DNA from: Azospirillum ramasamyi
GTDB taxonomy: Bacteria > Pseudomonadota > Alphaproteobacteria > Azospirillales > Azospirillaceae
Assembly (NCBI RefSeq): GCF_003233655.1
Contig: NZ_CP029829.1
Location: 2,056,978 to 2,120,977, forward strand
Length of the DNA stretch: 64,000 nt
Direction of reading: 5' to 3'
The position numbers and the translations under genes were made by a program. Shown in pieces: positions 44,055-53,139 of this stretch; position 1 is the first letter of the stretch, and every line of letters begins with the position of its first letter. Under the pieces are notes generated by a model. It had not been told where the DNA came from. It ran no database searches and saw nothing but the letters and a program-made list of their open reading frames with translations.

Positions 44055-46235
44055 ATGCAAATCAAGTCAATCCAATCAAAGATATCCATCCTGTCCGGAT
44101 TTTGCCTGACTGGGACGGTTGCCGTACTCGTCGGCTTTGGAGTCCTGTCGACGCGCTCCAGCAACGAATTCGTCACGGGCAACGTGGAGCGAATTCTTGA
44201 AAGCAAGACGACGGAGTCGCTTCAGAATCTCGCCGCCACCCAGGCCGGGCTTCTGCGGTCGGAGTTCGACACCGCATTGAACGCCGCCCGGACCATGGCC
44301 GCCAGCTTCTCCAGCCTCGCCGACGGCGGCGCGGGCGGCCATGTCCCGTCCGATCAGCGCCGCGACGCCTTCAACGGCGTGCTGCTGTCGGTGCTGCAGC
44401 GCAACCCGCTGTTCAACGGCACCTATTCGGCCTGGGAACCCGACGCTCTCGACGGCCGGGACGGCGAGTTCCGCAACCGCCGCGAATCCGGCACCGACGC
44501 CACCGGCCGCTTCATTCCCTACTGGAACCGCGACCAGAACGGCCGCATCGCCATGCAGCCCCTGGTCGAGTATGACAGCCGCGAGCGCCATTCCAACGGC
44601 GTCATGAAGGGCGGCTGGTACATCGGCCCGAAGGAGAACGGGCGCGAAAGCGTGCTCGACCCCCTGCCCTACATCGTGCAGGGCAAGCAGGTGTTCCTGG
44701 CGACCCTGTCGGTGCCGGTGGTGATCGACGGCAAGTTCCGCGGCGTGGCCGGCGCCGACTTCAACCTGGACTTCGTCCAGCAATTGTCGACCAAGGTCAG
44801 CAACGCCGTGTTCGACGGCCGCAGCCAGGTGGTCATCATCAGCAACATGGGCCTGATCGTCGCCCACAGCGCCCGGCCCGACCTGATCGGCCAGCCGATT
44901 TCCACCTTCGATGCCTCCTGGCAGGCCGATCTGGCGAATGTCCAGGCCGGCAAGGCCCATGTCGATATCGAAGCCTCCACCAACATGCTGCGCAGCTTCG
45001 CCCCCATCACCATGGGCAACACCGAGAAGCCGTGGGCGGTGCTGGTCCAGGTGCCGAAGGATCTCGTGCTGGCCGACGGGATGGCGCTGTCCTCCGCCCT
45101 GGGCGAGCGCGCCAGTTCCAGCATCCTGTGGCAGGTCGCCGTCGGCGCCCTGGTCGCCTTCGGCGCCGTCGCGGTGATGTGGGTGGTCGCCGGCGGCGTC
45201 GCCCGGCCGATCCGCGCCAGCGTCAGCTTCGCCGAGGGCATCGCCGCCGGCCGCTTCGACCAGACGCTCGATATCCGCCAGTCCGACGAGGTCGGCGCCC
45301 TGGCCGACGCCCTGCGCAAGATGCTGGCCGACCTGAAGCGGATGATCGACCAGCGCGCCGAGGATCAGGCCAAGGCCGACGCCGAACGCCGCGCCGCCAT
45401 GCTGCAGCTCGCCAACGACCTGGAAGCCCAGGTGATGAATGTGGTGGACGGCGTCGACCGCGCGGCCCAGTCGATGACCGGCACGGCCCAGACCATGACC
45501 GCCACCGCGACCCAGACCAGCCAGCAGGCCGGCGTGGTCGCCAACGCCTCGCAGGATGCCAGCAGCAACGTGCAGACGGTGGCCAGCGCCACGGAACAGC
45601 TGTCCTCCTCGATCCAGGAGATCGGCGAGCGGGTCAACCGTTCCGCCCAGATCGCCCGCGAGGCGGTGGAGGCTGCCCAGCAGGCCAACGGGCAGGTGCT
45701 GAGCCTGACCGAGGCGGCGGAGAAGATCGGCACGGTGGTCCAGCTGATCCAGGACATCGCCAGCCAGACCAACCTGCTGGCGCTGAACGCCACCATCGAG
45801 GCCGCCCGCGCCGGCGAGGCCGGCAAGGGATTCGCCGTGGTGGCGCAGGAGGTGAAGAGCCTCGCCAGCCAGACCGCCCGTGCGACGGAGGACATCGCCG
45901 GCCACGTCTCCGGCATGCAGCGCGTCACCGGCGAGACCGCCAGCGCCATCAAGGGCATCGGCGGCATCATCGCCCAGATCGACGAGATCTCCACCGCCAT
46001 TGCCGCCGCGGTGGAGGAGCAGGGCTCTGCCACCGCCGAGATCGCCCGCAACGTCCAGCAGGCCGCCAGCGGCACCCATGAGGTGACCAAGACCATCGCC
46101 GACGTCCGCAGCGCCGCCGTCGAGGCGGGTCATTCCGCCGAGAACGTCCTGTCGGTTTCCGGCCAGCTCGCCGGCGACGCCGGCCGTCTGCGCAACGTGG
46201 TGAACGGCTTCCTGTCGACGATCCGCGCGGCCTGA
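44055..46235 (+). CDS. Methyl-accepting chemotaxis protein with dCache sensor
   Basis: 726 aa. A first membrane helix ([19 protein letters not shown]) is followed by a ~300-residue periplasmic dCache domain ([15 protein letters not shown] ... [21 protein letters not shown] ... [31 protein letters not shown] ... [13 protein letters not shown]), a second helix ([27 protein letters not shown]), HAMP ([37 protein letters not shown]) and a signalling domain with tip [29 protein letters not shown]. The ligand is probably a small organic acid or amino acid, but that is a guess. The IS element sits 46 bp upstream of the start and may have cut off the native promoter. Confidence 0.93.
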   Translation: MQIKSIQSKISILSGFCLTGTVAVLVGFGVLSTRSSNEFVTGNVERILESKTTESLQNLAATQAGLLRSEFDTALNAARTMAASFSSLADGGAGGHVPSDQRRDAFNGVLLSVLQRNPLFNGTYSAWEPDALDGRDGEFRNRRESGTDATGRFIPYWNRDQNGRIAMQPLVEYDSRERHSNGVMKGGWYIGPKENGRESVLDPLPYIVQGKQVFLATLSVPVVIDGKFRGVAGADFNLDFVQQLSTKVSNAVFDGRSQVVIISNMGLIVAHSARPDLIGQPISTFDASWQADLANVQAGKAHVDIEASTNMLRSFAPITMGNTEKPWAVLVQVPKDLVLADGMALSSALGERASSSILWQVAVGALVAFGAVAVMWVVAGGVARPIRASVSFAEGIAAGRFDQTLDIRQSDEVGALADALRKMLADLKRMIDQRAEDQAKADAERRAAMLQLANDLEAQVMNVVDGVDRAAQSMTGTAQTMTATATQTSQQAGVVANASQDASSNVQTVASATEQLSSSIQEIGERVNRSAQIAREAVEAAQQANGQVLSLTEAAEKIGTVVQLIQDIASQTNLLALNATIEAARAGEAGKGFAVVAQEVKSLASQTARATEDIAGHVSGMQRVTGETASAIKGIGGIIAQIDEISTAIAAAVEEQGSATAEIARNVQQAASGTHEVTKTIADVRSAAVEAGHSAENVLSVSGQLAGDAGRLRNVVNGFLSTIRAA

Positions 46236-46260
46236 TCGGCTGGGCGGACACCTCAACGAA

Positions 46261-46294
46261 AAAGGCTCCCCCGCCAAGGAGCGGGGGAGCCTTT
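46261..46294. terminator. Bidirectional intrinsic terminator
   Basis: A perfect 14-bp inverted repeat (46261-46274 with 46281-46294, 6-nt loop), A-rich before and T-rich within its end, between the convergent chemoreceptor and lpd genes. Confidence 0.85.
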
Positions 46295-46368
46295 CGTCGC
46301 TACGGAGCTTGCTGCCTCCAGATCGGCGGCCCCCAATTTGGCGGAACGCAGATCGGATGGGCGGGCGA

Positions 46369-47766
46369 TCAGATGTGCAGCGGACGGCCGTCCACCGCCA
46401 GCGCCGCTTCCTTGACCGCTTCCGACAGGGTCGGGTGGGCGTGGCAGGTGCGGGCGATGTCTTCGGCGGACGCGCTGAACTCCATGGCCAGCACCAGCTC
46501 GCCGATCATCTCCGACACGTTCGGGCCGATCATGTGGACGCCCAGCACCTGATCGGTGGAGGCATCCGACAGGATCTTCACGAAGCCGTCGGTGTTGCCG
46601 CCGGCCCGCGCGCGGCCGTTGGCGGTGAAGGGGAACTTGCCGGCCTTGTAGGCGATTCCCGCGGCCTTCAGCTGCTCCTCGGTCTTGCCGACGGCGGCGA
46701 CTTCCGGCCAGGTGTAGACGACGCCGGGAACCAGGTCGTGGTTGACGTGGCTCTTCTGGCCGGCCAGCTGCTCTGCCAGGGCGACGCCCTCTTCCTCGGC
46801 CTTGTGGGCCAGCATCGGGCCTTCCACCACGTCGCCGATGGCGTAGATGCCCGGCACGTTGGTCTGGAAATGACCGTCGATCTTGACCCGGCCGCGCTCC
46901 AGCTCGACACCCACCGCCTCCAGGCCGAGGCCTTCGGTGTAGGGGCGGCGGCCGATGGCGACCAGGACGGTATCGGCCTCGATGGTCTGCGCCTCGCCGC
47001 CGGCGGCGGGCTCGACCGTCAGGGTCACGCCGGTGTCGGTCATGGACGCGCCGGTCACCTTGGTGCCCAGCTTGAAATCCATGCCCTGCTTGGCGAAGAT
47101 GCGCTGGGCCTGCTTCGACAGCTCGTTGTCCATGCTCGGCAGCACGCGGTCGAGATACTCGACCACCGTCACCTTGGCGCCCAGACGGCCCCAGACGGAG
47201 CCCAGCTCCAGCCCGATCACGCCGCCGCCGATGACGACCAGATGCTTCGGCACCTCCGGCAGCGACAGGGCGCCGGTGGAGGACACCACGCGCTTCTCGT
47301 CGATGGCGATGCCCGGCAGCGGGGTCACGTCCGAACCGGTGGCGATGACGATCGCCTTCGACGCGGTGATGGGGCCGACGCCCTCGACCTCGACGGTGTT
47401 CGGGGCGGTGATCTTGCCCGCGCCCTTCAGCCAGGCGACCTTGTTCTTCTTGAACAGGAACTCGATGCCGCCGACGTTGTCCTTAACGACCTTGTCCTTG
47501 TGGGCCAGCATGCCCGGCAGGTCCAGTTCCACGCCGCCGACCTTGATGCCGAACTTGGCGAGGCCGTGGGCCGCTTCCTCGAACTTCTCCGACGCCGCCA
47601 GCAGAGCCTTGGACGGGATGCAGCCGACATTCAGGCAGGTGCCGCCCAGCGTCCCCCGCTTCTCGACGCAGGCGACCTTGAAGCCGAGCTGCGCCGCGCG
47701 GATCGCGCAGACATACCCGCCGGGGCCGCCGCCGATCACAACGACGTCAAAAGTGCTTTCAGCCAT
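46369..47766 (-). CDS. lpdA: Dihydrolipoyl dehydrogenase
   Basis: 465 aa. It reoxidises dihydrolipoyl groups of 2-oxoacid dehydrogenase and glycine-cleavage complexes. The FAD motif [20 protein letters not shown], the redox disulfide [13 protein letters not shown], the NAD motif [19 protein letters not shown], and the C-terminal active-site [13 protein letters not shown] are intact. The ATG at 47766 has AAAGGAAAG upstream. It stands alone here; the odh or pdh genes it serves are not in the window. Confidence 0.95.
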   Translation of the reverse strand: MAESTFDVVVIGGGPGGYVCAIRAAQLGFKVACVEKRGTLGGTCLNVGCIPSKALLAASEKFEEAAHGLAKFGIKVGGVELDLPGMLAHKDKVVKDNVGGIEFLFKKNKVAWLKGAGKITAPNTVEVEGVGPITASKAIVIATGSDVTPLPGIAIDEKRVVSSTGALSLPEVPKHLVVIGGGVIGLELGSVWGRLGAKVTVVEYLDRVLPSMDNELSKQAQRIFAKQGMDFKLGTKVTGASMTDTGVTLTVEPAAGGEAQTIEADTVLVAIGRRPYTEGLGLEAVGVELERGRVKIDGHFQTNVPGIYAIGDVVEGPMLAHKAEEEGVALAEQLAGQKSHVNHDLVPGVVYTWPEVAAVGKTEEQLKAAGIAYKAGKFPFTANGRARAGGNTDGFVKILSDASTDQVLGVHMIGPNVSEMIGELVLAMEFSASAEDIARTCHAHPTLSEAVKEAALAVDGRPLHI

Positions 47767-48028
47767 GAGAGGCTTTCCTTTCGCCATTCTTGCTCGTTGC
47801 CAAAAGCCGTCCCATCCAGCGGGGAGGGCAAGCGGGAAGTTCCGCGGGGCGATTTATGCCCGCGCTCACGGCCGGTGGCAACGGGACACTTCGTCCCTGC
47901 GGCTGCGGACGAGGCGAGAGCGAAGGGCACCACCTTTGCGCAGCCCCCCTCTCCGATCGCGCGCGGAAACCTTTACGGCCCCGCTTGCGTTCCACCGGCA
48001 TCGCACGCCACCGCAACGGAGACCACCA

Positions 48029-48187
48029 ATGACCATCGTCAAGAAATTCGCCCTGCTCGCCGCCATGGGCACGCTGCTGGGCACCACGCTGGCCGCCTGC
48101 AACACCGTCGAGGGCGCCGGCCAGGACGTGCAGGCCGGCGGCCGCGCCATCGAGCGCGGCGCCGACAACGTCCAGAAGAAGATGTGA
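48029..48187 (+). CDS. Entericidin A/B-type small lipoprotein
   Basis: 52 aa. A lipoprotein signal (MTIVKKFALLAAMGTLLGTTLAAC) with lipobox L-A-A-C, mature N-terminus CNTVEGAGQDVQAGGRAIERGADNVQKK. The NTVxGAGxDVxxxGxAI pattern is the entericidin family. GGAG lies about 6 nt before the ATG. Such proteins in E. coli form a toxin/antidote-like lipoprotein pair, but in alphaproteobacteria a single small outer-membrane stress lipoprotein is usual. Confidence 0.88.
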   Translation: MTIVKKFALLAAMGTLLGTTLAACNTVEGAGQDVQAGGRAIERGADNVQKKM

Positions 48188-48239
48188 CTCCGCCAAGGGG
48201 CCGACAGGGGGGAGCGTCCGCCAGCCGCGGCTTCCCCCG

Positions 48240-49685
48240 TCAGCTCTTCATGCGCTTGATGGTGTTGGTCGTGCTCTGTCCCTGGATCAGTTCGGCCAGC
48301 ACCACTTTTCCGCCATAGCTCTGGACGAAATCCGCCCCCACCACCGTCGCGATGGTGTAGTCGGCGCCCTTGACCAGCACGTCCGGGCGCAGCGCGCGGA
48401 TCAGCGTTTCCGGCGTGTCCTCGCCGAAGATCACCACCAGATCGACGCAGCCCAGCGACGCCAGCACCGTGGCGCGCGCCGTCTCGTTCTGCACCGGCCG
48501 GCTTTCGCCCTTCAGCCGCTTCACCGAGTCGTCGCTGTTCAGCCCGACGACCAGAACGTCGCAGGCCGCCCGCGCCTGCTTCAGCAGCGAAATATGGCCG
48601 GGGTGCAGCAGGTCGAAGCAGCCGTTGGTGAAGCCCACCCGCTTGCCGCGCAGCCGCCAGCGCTCCGCCCGCTCCGCCGCGGTGTCGCGGGTCGCCACCT
48701 TTTCCTCGCCCTGGCGCCATTCCTGCTCGTGCAGGCCGGCCAGCAGCTCGGCCGAGCGGACGACCGCGGTGCCGACCTTGCCGACCACGATGCCGGCGGC
48801 CAGATTGGCCAGCCGCGCCGAATCCACCAGATCGATCCCCACCGACAGCGCGGCGGTCAGCGTCGCCACCACGGTATCGCCGGCGCCCGACACGTCGAAC
48901 ACCTCGCGCGCCTCGGCCGGCAGATGCACCGCGTCCTCGGCGGTGACCACCGACATGCCCTGTTCGCTGCGGGTGGCGACGACGGCGCCGATGCCGCAGG
49001 TGGCGATCAGGTGGCGGGCGGCGGCGATCACCTCCTCGTCCGTCCGCGCCGGCAGGCCGGTGGCCTCCATCAGTTCCTTGCGGTTGGGCGTCACGATGTC
49101 GGCGCCGCGATAGCGCCGGTAGTCGCGCCCCTTGGGATCGACCACCACCATGCGCCCGGCCTGCCTTGCGGCGGCGATCACCGCCGTCACCAGATCGTCG
49201 GTCAGCACGCCCTTGCCGTAGTCGGACAGGATGACGCCGCCCACGCCGGGCAGCAGTTCGCGCACCCGGTCCAGCACGCGGCCGGCGACGGTGATCGGCA
49301 CCACCGTCTCGATGTCCGTGCGCAGAAGCTGCTGCTGGCCGGCGATGAAGCGGGTCTTCACCGTGGTCTGGCGCCCGTCCTCCACCACGATGGAACCGTC
49401 GCTGACGCCCTCGCACCGCAGCAGGGCCAGCAGGTCGGTGCCGATGCCGTCATGCCCGACCACCGAGACGAAGTGGCAATCCGCCTCCAGCGCCACGAGG
49501 TTGGCGGCCACGTTGCCGGCGCCGCCCAGCTTGGGGACTTCGCGCTCCACGCGCAGGACGGGAATCGGCGCCTCCGGCGACACCCGGTCCACCGAACCAT
49601 AGACGAAACGGTCGAGCATCACGTCGCCAAGGCAAAGCACGTTGGCGCGCGACAGGGAGTCGATGTGACGGGCAAGGTCGCTCAT
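48240..49685 (-). CDS. hldE: Bifunctional heptose kinase/adenylyltransferase HldE
   Basis: 481 aa, fusion of two LPS-heptose enzymes. The N-terminal PfkB kinase ([44 protein letters not shown], and anion-hole [14 protein letters not shown]) makes heptose-1,7-bisphosphate. The C-terminal cytidylyltransferase-like domain ([22 protein letters not shown] ... [23 protein letters not shown]) adds AMP to make ADP-heptose. It indicates LPS inner-core heptose. No other LPS genes are adjacent. Confidence 0.94.
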   Translation of the reverse strand: MSDLARHIDSLSRANVLCLGDVMLDRFVYGSVDRVSPEAPIPVLRVEREVPKLGGAGNVAANLVALEADCHFVSVVGHDGIGTDLLALLRCEGVSDGSIVVEDGRQTTVKTRFIAGQQQLLRTDIETVVPITVAGRVLDRVRELLPGVGGVILSDYGKGVLTDDLVTAVIAAARQAGRMVVVDPKGRDYRRYRGADIVTPNRKELMEATGLPARTDEEVIAAARHLIATCGIGAVVATRSEQGMSVVTAEDAVHLPAEAREVFDVSGAGDTVVATLTAALSVGIDLVDSARLANLAAGIVVGKVGTAVVRSAELLAGLHEQEWRQGEEKVATRDTAAERAERWRLRGKRVGFTNGCFDLLHPGHISLLKQARAACDVLVVGLNSDDSVKRLKGESRPVQNETARATVLASLGCVDLVVIFGEDTPETLIRALRPDVLVKGADYTIATVVGADFVQSYGGKVVLAELIQGQSTTNTIKRMKS

Positions 49686-49807
49686 GGCGCCTGTCTTACC
49701 AACGCCAAAGCGGTAACGCCAGCGCGTCGGGGGCCTCGCGGGGATGACGCCCGTTTGTCACCGTCGTAGGATGGCGCTCCTGCAACACACGCTCCGTTCC
49801 CCCGCCC

Positions 49808-51277
49808 ATGCCCCGCCCCATCGTCGCGGCCGGCCTGTCGGCCAAGCTGCTGGTGCTGACCATCCTGTTCGTGCTGCTGGCGGAGGTGCTGATCTACACC
49901 CCCTCCATCGCGCGTTTCCGCATGAGCTACCTGGAGGAACGGCTGGCCGCCGCCCACATCGCGGCCCTGTCGGTCGAGGCCGCCCCCGACCTGATGGTGA
50001 CGAAGGAGCTGCAGGCGAAGCTGCTGTCCTACACCGGCACCCATGTCATCGACCTGATCCAGCCGGGCGCGCGGGTCTACATGCTGTCGCGCCCGATGCC
50101 GCCGCAGGTCGATGCCGTGTACGACCTGCGCAACACCGGCATGGGCATGCAGATCGTCGATGCCGGCCACGCCCTGTGGATGGCCCTGGAAGGCGCCTTC
50201 GGACCGCCGCGCGACCGCGTGATCCGGGTGATCGACCGTTCGCCCAACGACCCCGCCCAGCGCGTCGAGGTGACGATGGACGAGCGGCCGCTGATCCATG
50301 CGATGGTGGAGTTCTCCCGCCGCATCCTGGCGGTGTCGGTCGCCATCTCGCTGATCGCGGCGATCCTGGTCTATCTCACGCTGCATGCCCTGCTGGTGCG
50401 GCCGATGCGGCGGCTGACCGCAGGGGTCGTCGCCTTCCGCCACGACCCCGACGGCGCCCCGCCGCTGGTGCCGAGCGCCCGCGCCGACGAGATCGGCGTG
50501 GCGGAGCGCGAGCTTGCCGCCATGCAGGGCACGGTGCGCGCCGCCCTGCGCCAGCGCGAACGTCTGGCAACGCTGGGCACCGCCGTGGCGAAGATCAACC
50601 ACGACCTGCGCGGCATCCTGTCCACCGCCTCCCTCCTGTCGGAACGGCTGACGGAGAGCGCGGATCCGGAGGTGCGGCGGGTGACGCCGCGGCTGGTCGC
50701 CTCGCTGGACCGTGCGGTTGACCTGTGCAGCCAGACCCTGTCCTTCACCCGCGACGGCGTGCTGCCGCTGTCGCCCGCGCCGGCCGATCTGCATCGTGTG
50801 GCGGAGGAGGCCGGGGCGGAGGTGCTCGCCACCGTCCACCCCGACGGCGGCCGGGTCGAGGCGGAGTGGATCAACGACATCCCCGCCGGCACGATGGCGC
50901 CGGTGGATGCGGCACAGCTCGGCCGCGCGCTGGTCAATCTCGGCCGCAACGCGGTGCAGGCCGGCGCCGGCCGGGTGCGGATCGCGGTCGAGGCCGGGCC
51001 GGCGGGCTCCCTGACCCTGACGGTCGCCGACGACGGCCCCGGCCTTGCCCCGCGGGCACGGGAGAACCTGTTCCAGCCCTTCGCCGGATCGGCCCGCGCC
51101 GGCGGGATCGGGCTCGGCCTCGCCATCGCGCGGGAGGTGCTGCGCGCCCATGGCGGGGAGTTGCGGCTGCTGCGCAGCGATGCGGCCGGAACGGCCTTCG
51201 CGCTTGACATACCGCAAGGCGGCACGGCAACCGATCCGCTAGATGTTGCAGGGCACAAGTCGTTTGTGTCGCATTGA
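49808..51277 (+). CDS. Orphan sensor histidine kinase
   Basis: 489 aa. Two membrane helices (LLVLTILFVLLAEVLIY and ILAVSVAISLIAAILVYLTLHALL) enclose a ~140-residue periplasmic sensor. A HAMP-like segment (RPMRRLTAGVVAFRHDP) leads to a short HisKA (AVAKINHDLRGILSTASLL) with H265 as phosphoacceptor, and an HATPase (VNLGRNAVQAGAG, VADDGPGLAP, GGIGLGLAIAREVL, GTAFAL). N, G1 and G2 boxes are intact. No response regulator gene is adjacent. The signal is unknown. Confidence 0.9.
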   Translation: MPRPIVAAGLSAKLLVLTILFVLLAEVLIYTPSIARFRMSYLEERLAAAHIAALSVEAAPDLMVTKELQAKLLSYTGTHVIDLIQPGARVYMLSRPMPPQVDAVYDLRNTGMGMQIVDAGHALWMALEGAFGPPRDRVIRVIDRSPNDPAQRVEVTMDERPLIHAMVEFSRRILAVSVAISLIAAILVYLTLHALLVRPMRRLTAGVVAFRHDPDGAPPLVPSARADEIGVAERELAAMQGTVRAALRQRERLATLGTAVAKINHDLRGILSTASLLSERLTESADPEVRRVTPRLVASLDRAVDLCSQTLSFTRDGVLPLSPAPADLHRVAEEAGAEVLATVHPDGGRVEAEWINDIPAGTMAPVDAAQLGRALVNLGRNAVQAGAGRVRIAVEAGPAGSLTLTVADDGPGLAPRARENLFQPFAGSARAGGIGLGLAIAREVLRAHGGELRLLRSDAAGTAFALDIPQGGTATDPLDVAGHKSFVSH

Positions 51278-51396
51278 TTCCGCGGGCTCCCTCCCGCAGA
51301 ATCCCTTCAAAGTCAAAGCGTTCGCGGGAAGCCCGGCGGGGCGGGAGGCGGGCGCTTTCCCTCTGACAACGCCTTGTTCTGAAAGGACTTCGGGAC

Positions 51397-51585
51397 GTGA
51401 AAGCTCTCTCCTACTGGATCAATCCCATCCTCGCCGGCATCATGGCCTTCGTCGGCCTGCTCGCCTCCTCGCGGGCGGCGGACGAAGCGTTCGCCATCGG
51501 TGGCCTGATCGTCTTCCTCGGCTGCGTGCTTTTCATCTTCGCGTCGATCGGCCGTTATTTCGACCGCATGGGCTCCGCCCACTGA
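51397..51585 (+). CDS. Small two-helix membrane protein
   Basis: 62 aa from a GTG with AGGA upstream. Two membrane helices (INPILAGIMAFVGLLASS and AFAIGGLIVFLGCVLFIFASIG) end in a short polar tail (RYFDRMGSAH). No family is recognised. It lies alone between the kinase and the tam-like gene. Confidence 0.62.
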   Translation: MKALSYWINPILAGIMAFVGLLASSRAADEAFAIGGLIVFLGCVLFIFASIGRYFDRMGSAH

Positions 51586-51706
51586 CCTGACGGGCTTCCG
51601 TCCACGAAGCCCCGACGGTCGGCGCGAAGGCCGGGCGACAAAGCCCGGAGGGCCGAACCCGGACGGCCAGGCCCGAACGGCATGCGCCCAACAGAGCGGG
51701 TGCCAC

Positions 51707-52501
51707 ATGACACAGGGCATGGCATGGACCCCTGACGCCTTCGCGACGCTCGATGTCCTGCGCCGCCGTCCCGTCATCGACCTGACGGCGGCGCTCCCTT
51801 CCTCCCTCGCGCCTCGGTCGGTCGTCAATCTCGGCTGCGGTTCCGGGCAGTTGTCGCGGCTGCTGGCGGCGCGCTGGCCGCGGGCCGACGTGCTGGCGGT
51901 CGACCATTCCCGGGCGATGCTGCGCTGGGCCGCCGACACGCCGTCCACCGTGCGCTATCACCACGCCGATCTGGCGGTCTGGCGCCCGCATTGGCCGGTG
52001 GATCTCGCCATTTCCGCCGGCGGGCTGCACCATCTGGCCGGCCATGACCGGCTGTTTCCCGAACTGCTGCAATCGCTCGGCCCCGGCGGGGTGCTTGCCG
52101 CCGCCCTGCCCCGCCCGCAGGACCAGACCGCCCACCGCCTGCTCCTGGAAACCGCGGCCGACGGGCCATGGGCGGACCGGCTGCATGACGCATGGCCCGC
52201 GGCCCCGCTGACCGACGGCCGGCGTTACGGCGCCCAGGATTATTACGACTGGCTCAGCCCGCAGGCGGCCGCCATCGATTTGTGGGAGACCGAGTATTTC
52301 CACGCGATCGACGGCGACGTTCCGCTTCTGCAATGGCTTCATCAACCGGCACTGGCCCCGGTGATGGACCGGCTGACCGGCCCCGAACTGGACGGTTTCC
52401 TCGCCGCCTACCGCCGCCGGCTGGAGGCCGCCTACCCGGAGCATTCCAGCGGCAACACGCTGATCCCGATCAAATGGCTGTTCGTCGTGGCGCGGGTGTA
52501 G
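51707..52501 (+). CDS. tam: Trans-aconitate 2-methyltransferase-like protein
   Basis: 264 aa. SAM-binding motif VVNLGCGSGQLSRLLAARWP at about 39-58, followed by ADVLAVDHSRAML and a C-terminal region (YFHAIDGDVPLLQWLHQPALAPVMDRL ... FLAAYRRRLEAAYPEHSSGNTLIPIKWLFVVARV) that closely follows the Tam pattern. Tam methylates trans-aconitate, a toxic by-product of aconitase. The substrate is not proven by sequence. It converges with the parA-like gene, only 2 nt apart. Confidence 0.8.
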   Translation: MTQGMAWTPDAFATLDVLRRRPVIDLTAALPSSLAPRSVVNLGCGSGQLSRLLAARWPRADVLAVDHSRAMLRWAADTPSTVRYHHADLAVWRPHWPVDLAISAGGLHHLAGHDRLFPELLQSLGPGGVLAAALPRPQDQTAHRLLLETAADGPWADRLHDAWPAAPLTDGRRYGAQDYYDWLSPQAAAIDLWETEYFHAIDGDVPLLQWLHQPALAPVMDRLTGPELDGFLAAYRRRLEAAYPEHSSGNTLIPIKWLFVVARV

Positions 52502-52503
52502 CC

Positions 52504-53127
52504 TCAAACCCCGTCGATGTAGCTCAGCAGCGGCTGCCAGTCGCCGCGATGCTCGGCGGCGCGCTTGCCCGGCATGTCGAACAGGCTGAGGCCGCTTTCG
52601 GCCGCGTCGGCGTAGATCTGGCTGTCGCGCAGCCGTGTCACCACCTGATGGCCGATGCCGCCGAGGAAACGGTCCAGCCGGTCGGCGGCCTTGGTGCGGG
52701 CGCGCAAGCGGTTGCCGACCACCGCCACCGTGGTCTTCTTCTTGGCGATGCGCTTCAGCTCATCGAGCTTGCCGAGGAAGCGTTGCGTCGCCTGTTCGTC
52801 GAAGGCGCCGGGAAGCACCGGCAGCACGACGACGTCGGCCATCTTCACCAGATCCTCGATCTGCCTGGTCTTCAGCGCGGCGGGCGCGTCGATCACCAGC
52901 CGCTTGGTGCCGCGCGGCGTATCGGAGAAGTCCTTGGCCCAATCGAGCCCGACCAGGGTCGACGCCTGACCCGGCCGGCGCTCCAGCCAGCCGAGCGAGG
53001 AGCGCTGACGGTCCACGTCGGCCAGCACGGTGGACAGGCCCGCCACGGCGGATGCGGCGGCGAGATGGGTGGCGACGGTCGTCTTGCCACAGCCGCCTTT
53101 GATGTTGGCGACGAGGATTGTGAGCAT
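52504..53127 (-). CDS. ParA/MinD-type P-loop ATPase
   Basis: 207 aa. A deviant Walker A, KGGCGKTT, has the signature lysine K10 and P-loop K15. Next are DVDRQRSSLGWLERRP and LVIDAPAALK (Walker B-like). The C-terminal half is VLPVLPGAFDEQATQRFLGKL ... TTVAVVGNRLRARTKAADRLDRFL. It belongs to the small orphan ParA group that positions cargo on the nucleoid (as McdA does for carboxysomes). There is no ParB or parS nearby. It starts 12 nt after a CYTH-CHAD gene on the same strand. Confidence 0.88.
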   Translation of the reverse strand: MLTILVANIKGGCGKTTVATHLAAASAVAGLSTVLADVDRQRSSLGWLERRPGQASTLVGLDWAKDFSDTPRGTKRLVIDAPAALKTRQIEDLVKMADVVVLPVLPGAFDEQATQRFLGKLDELKRIAKKKTTVAVVGNRLRARTKAADRLDRFLGGIGHQVVTRLRDSQIYADAAESGLSLFDMPGKRAAEHRGDWQPLLSYIDGV

Positions 53128-53139
53128 GGCTGCCGGACT

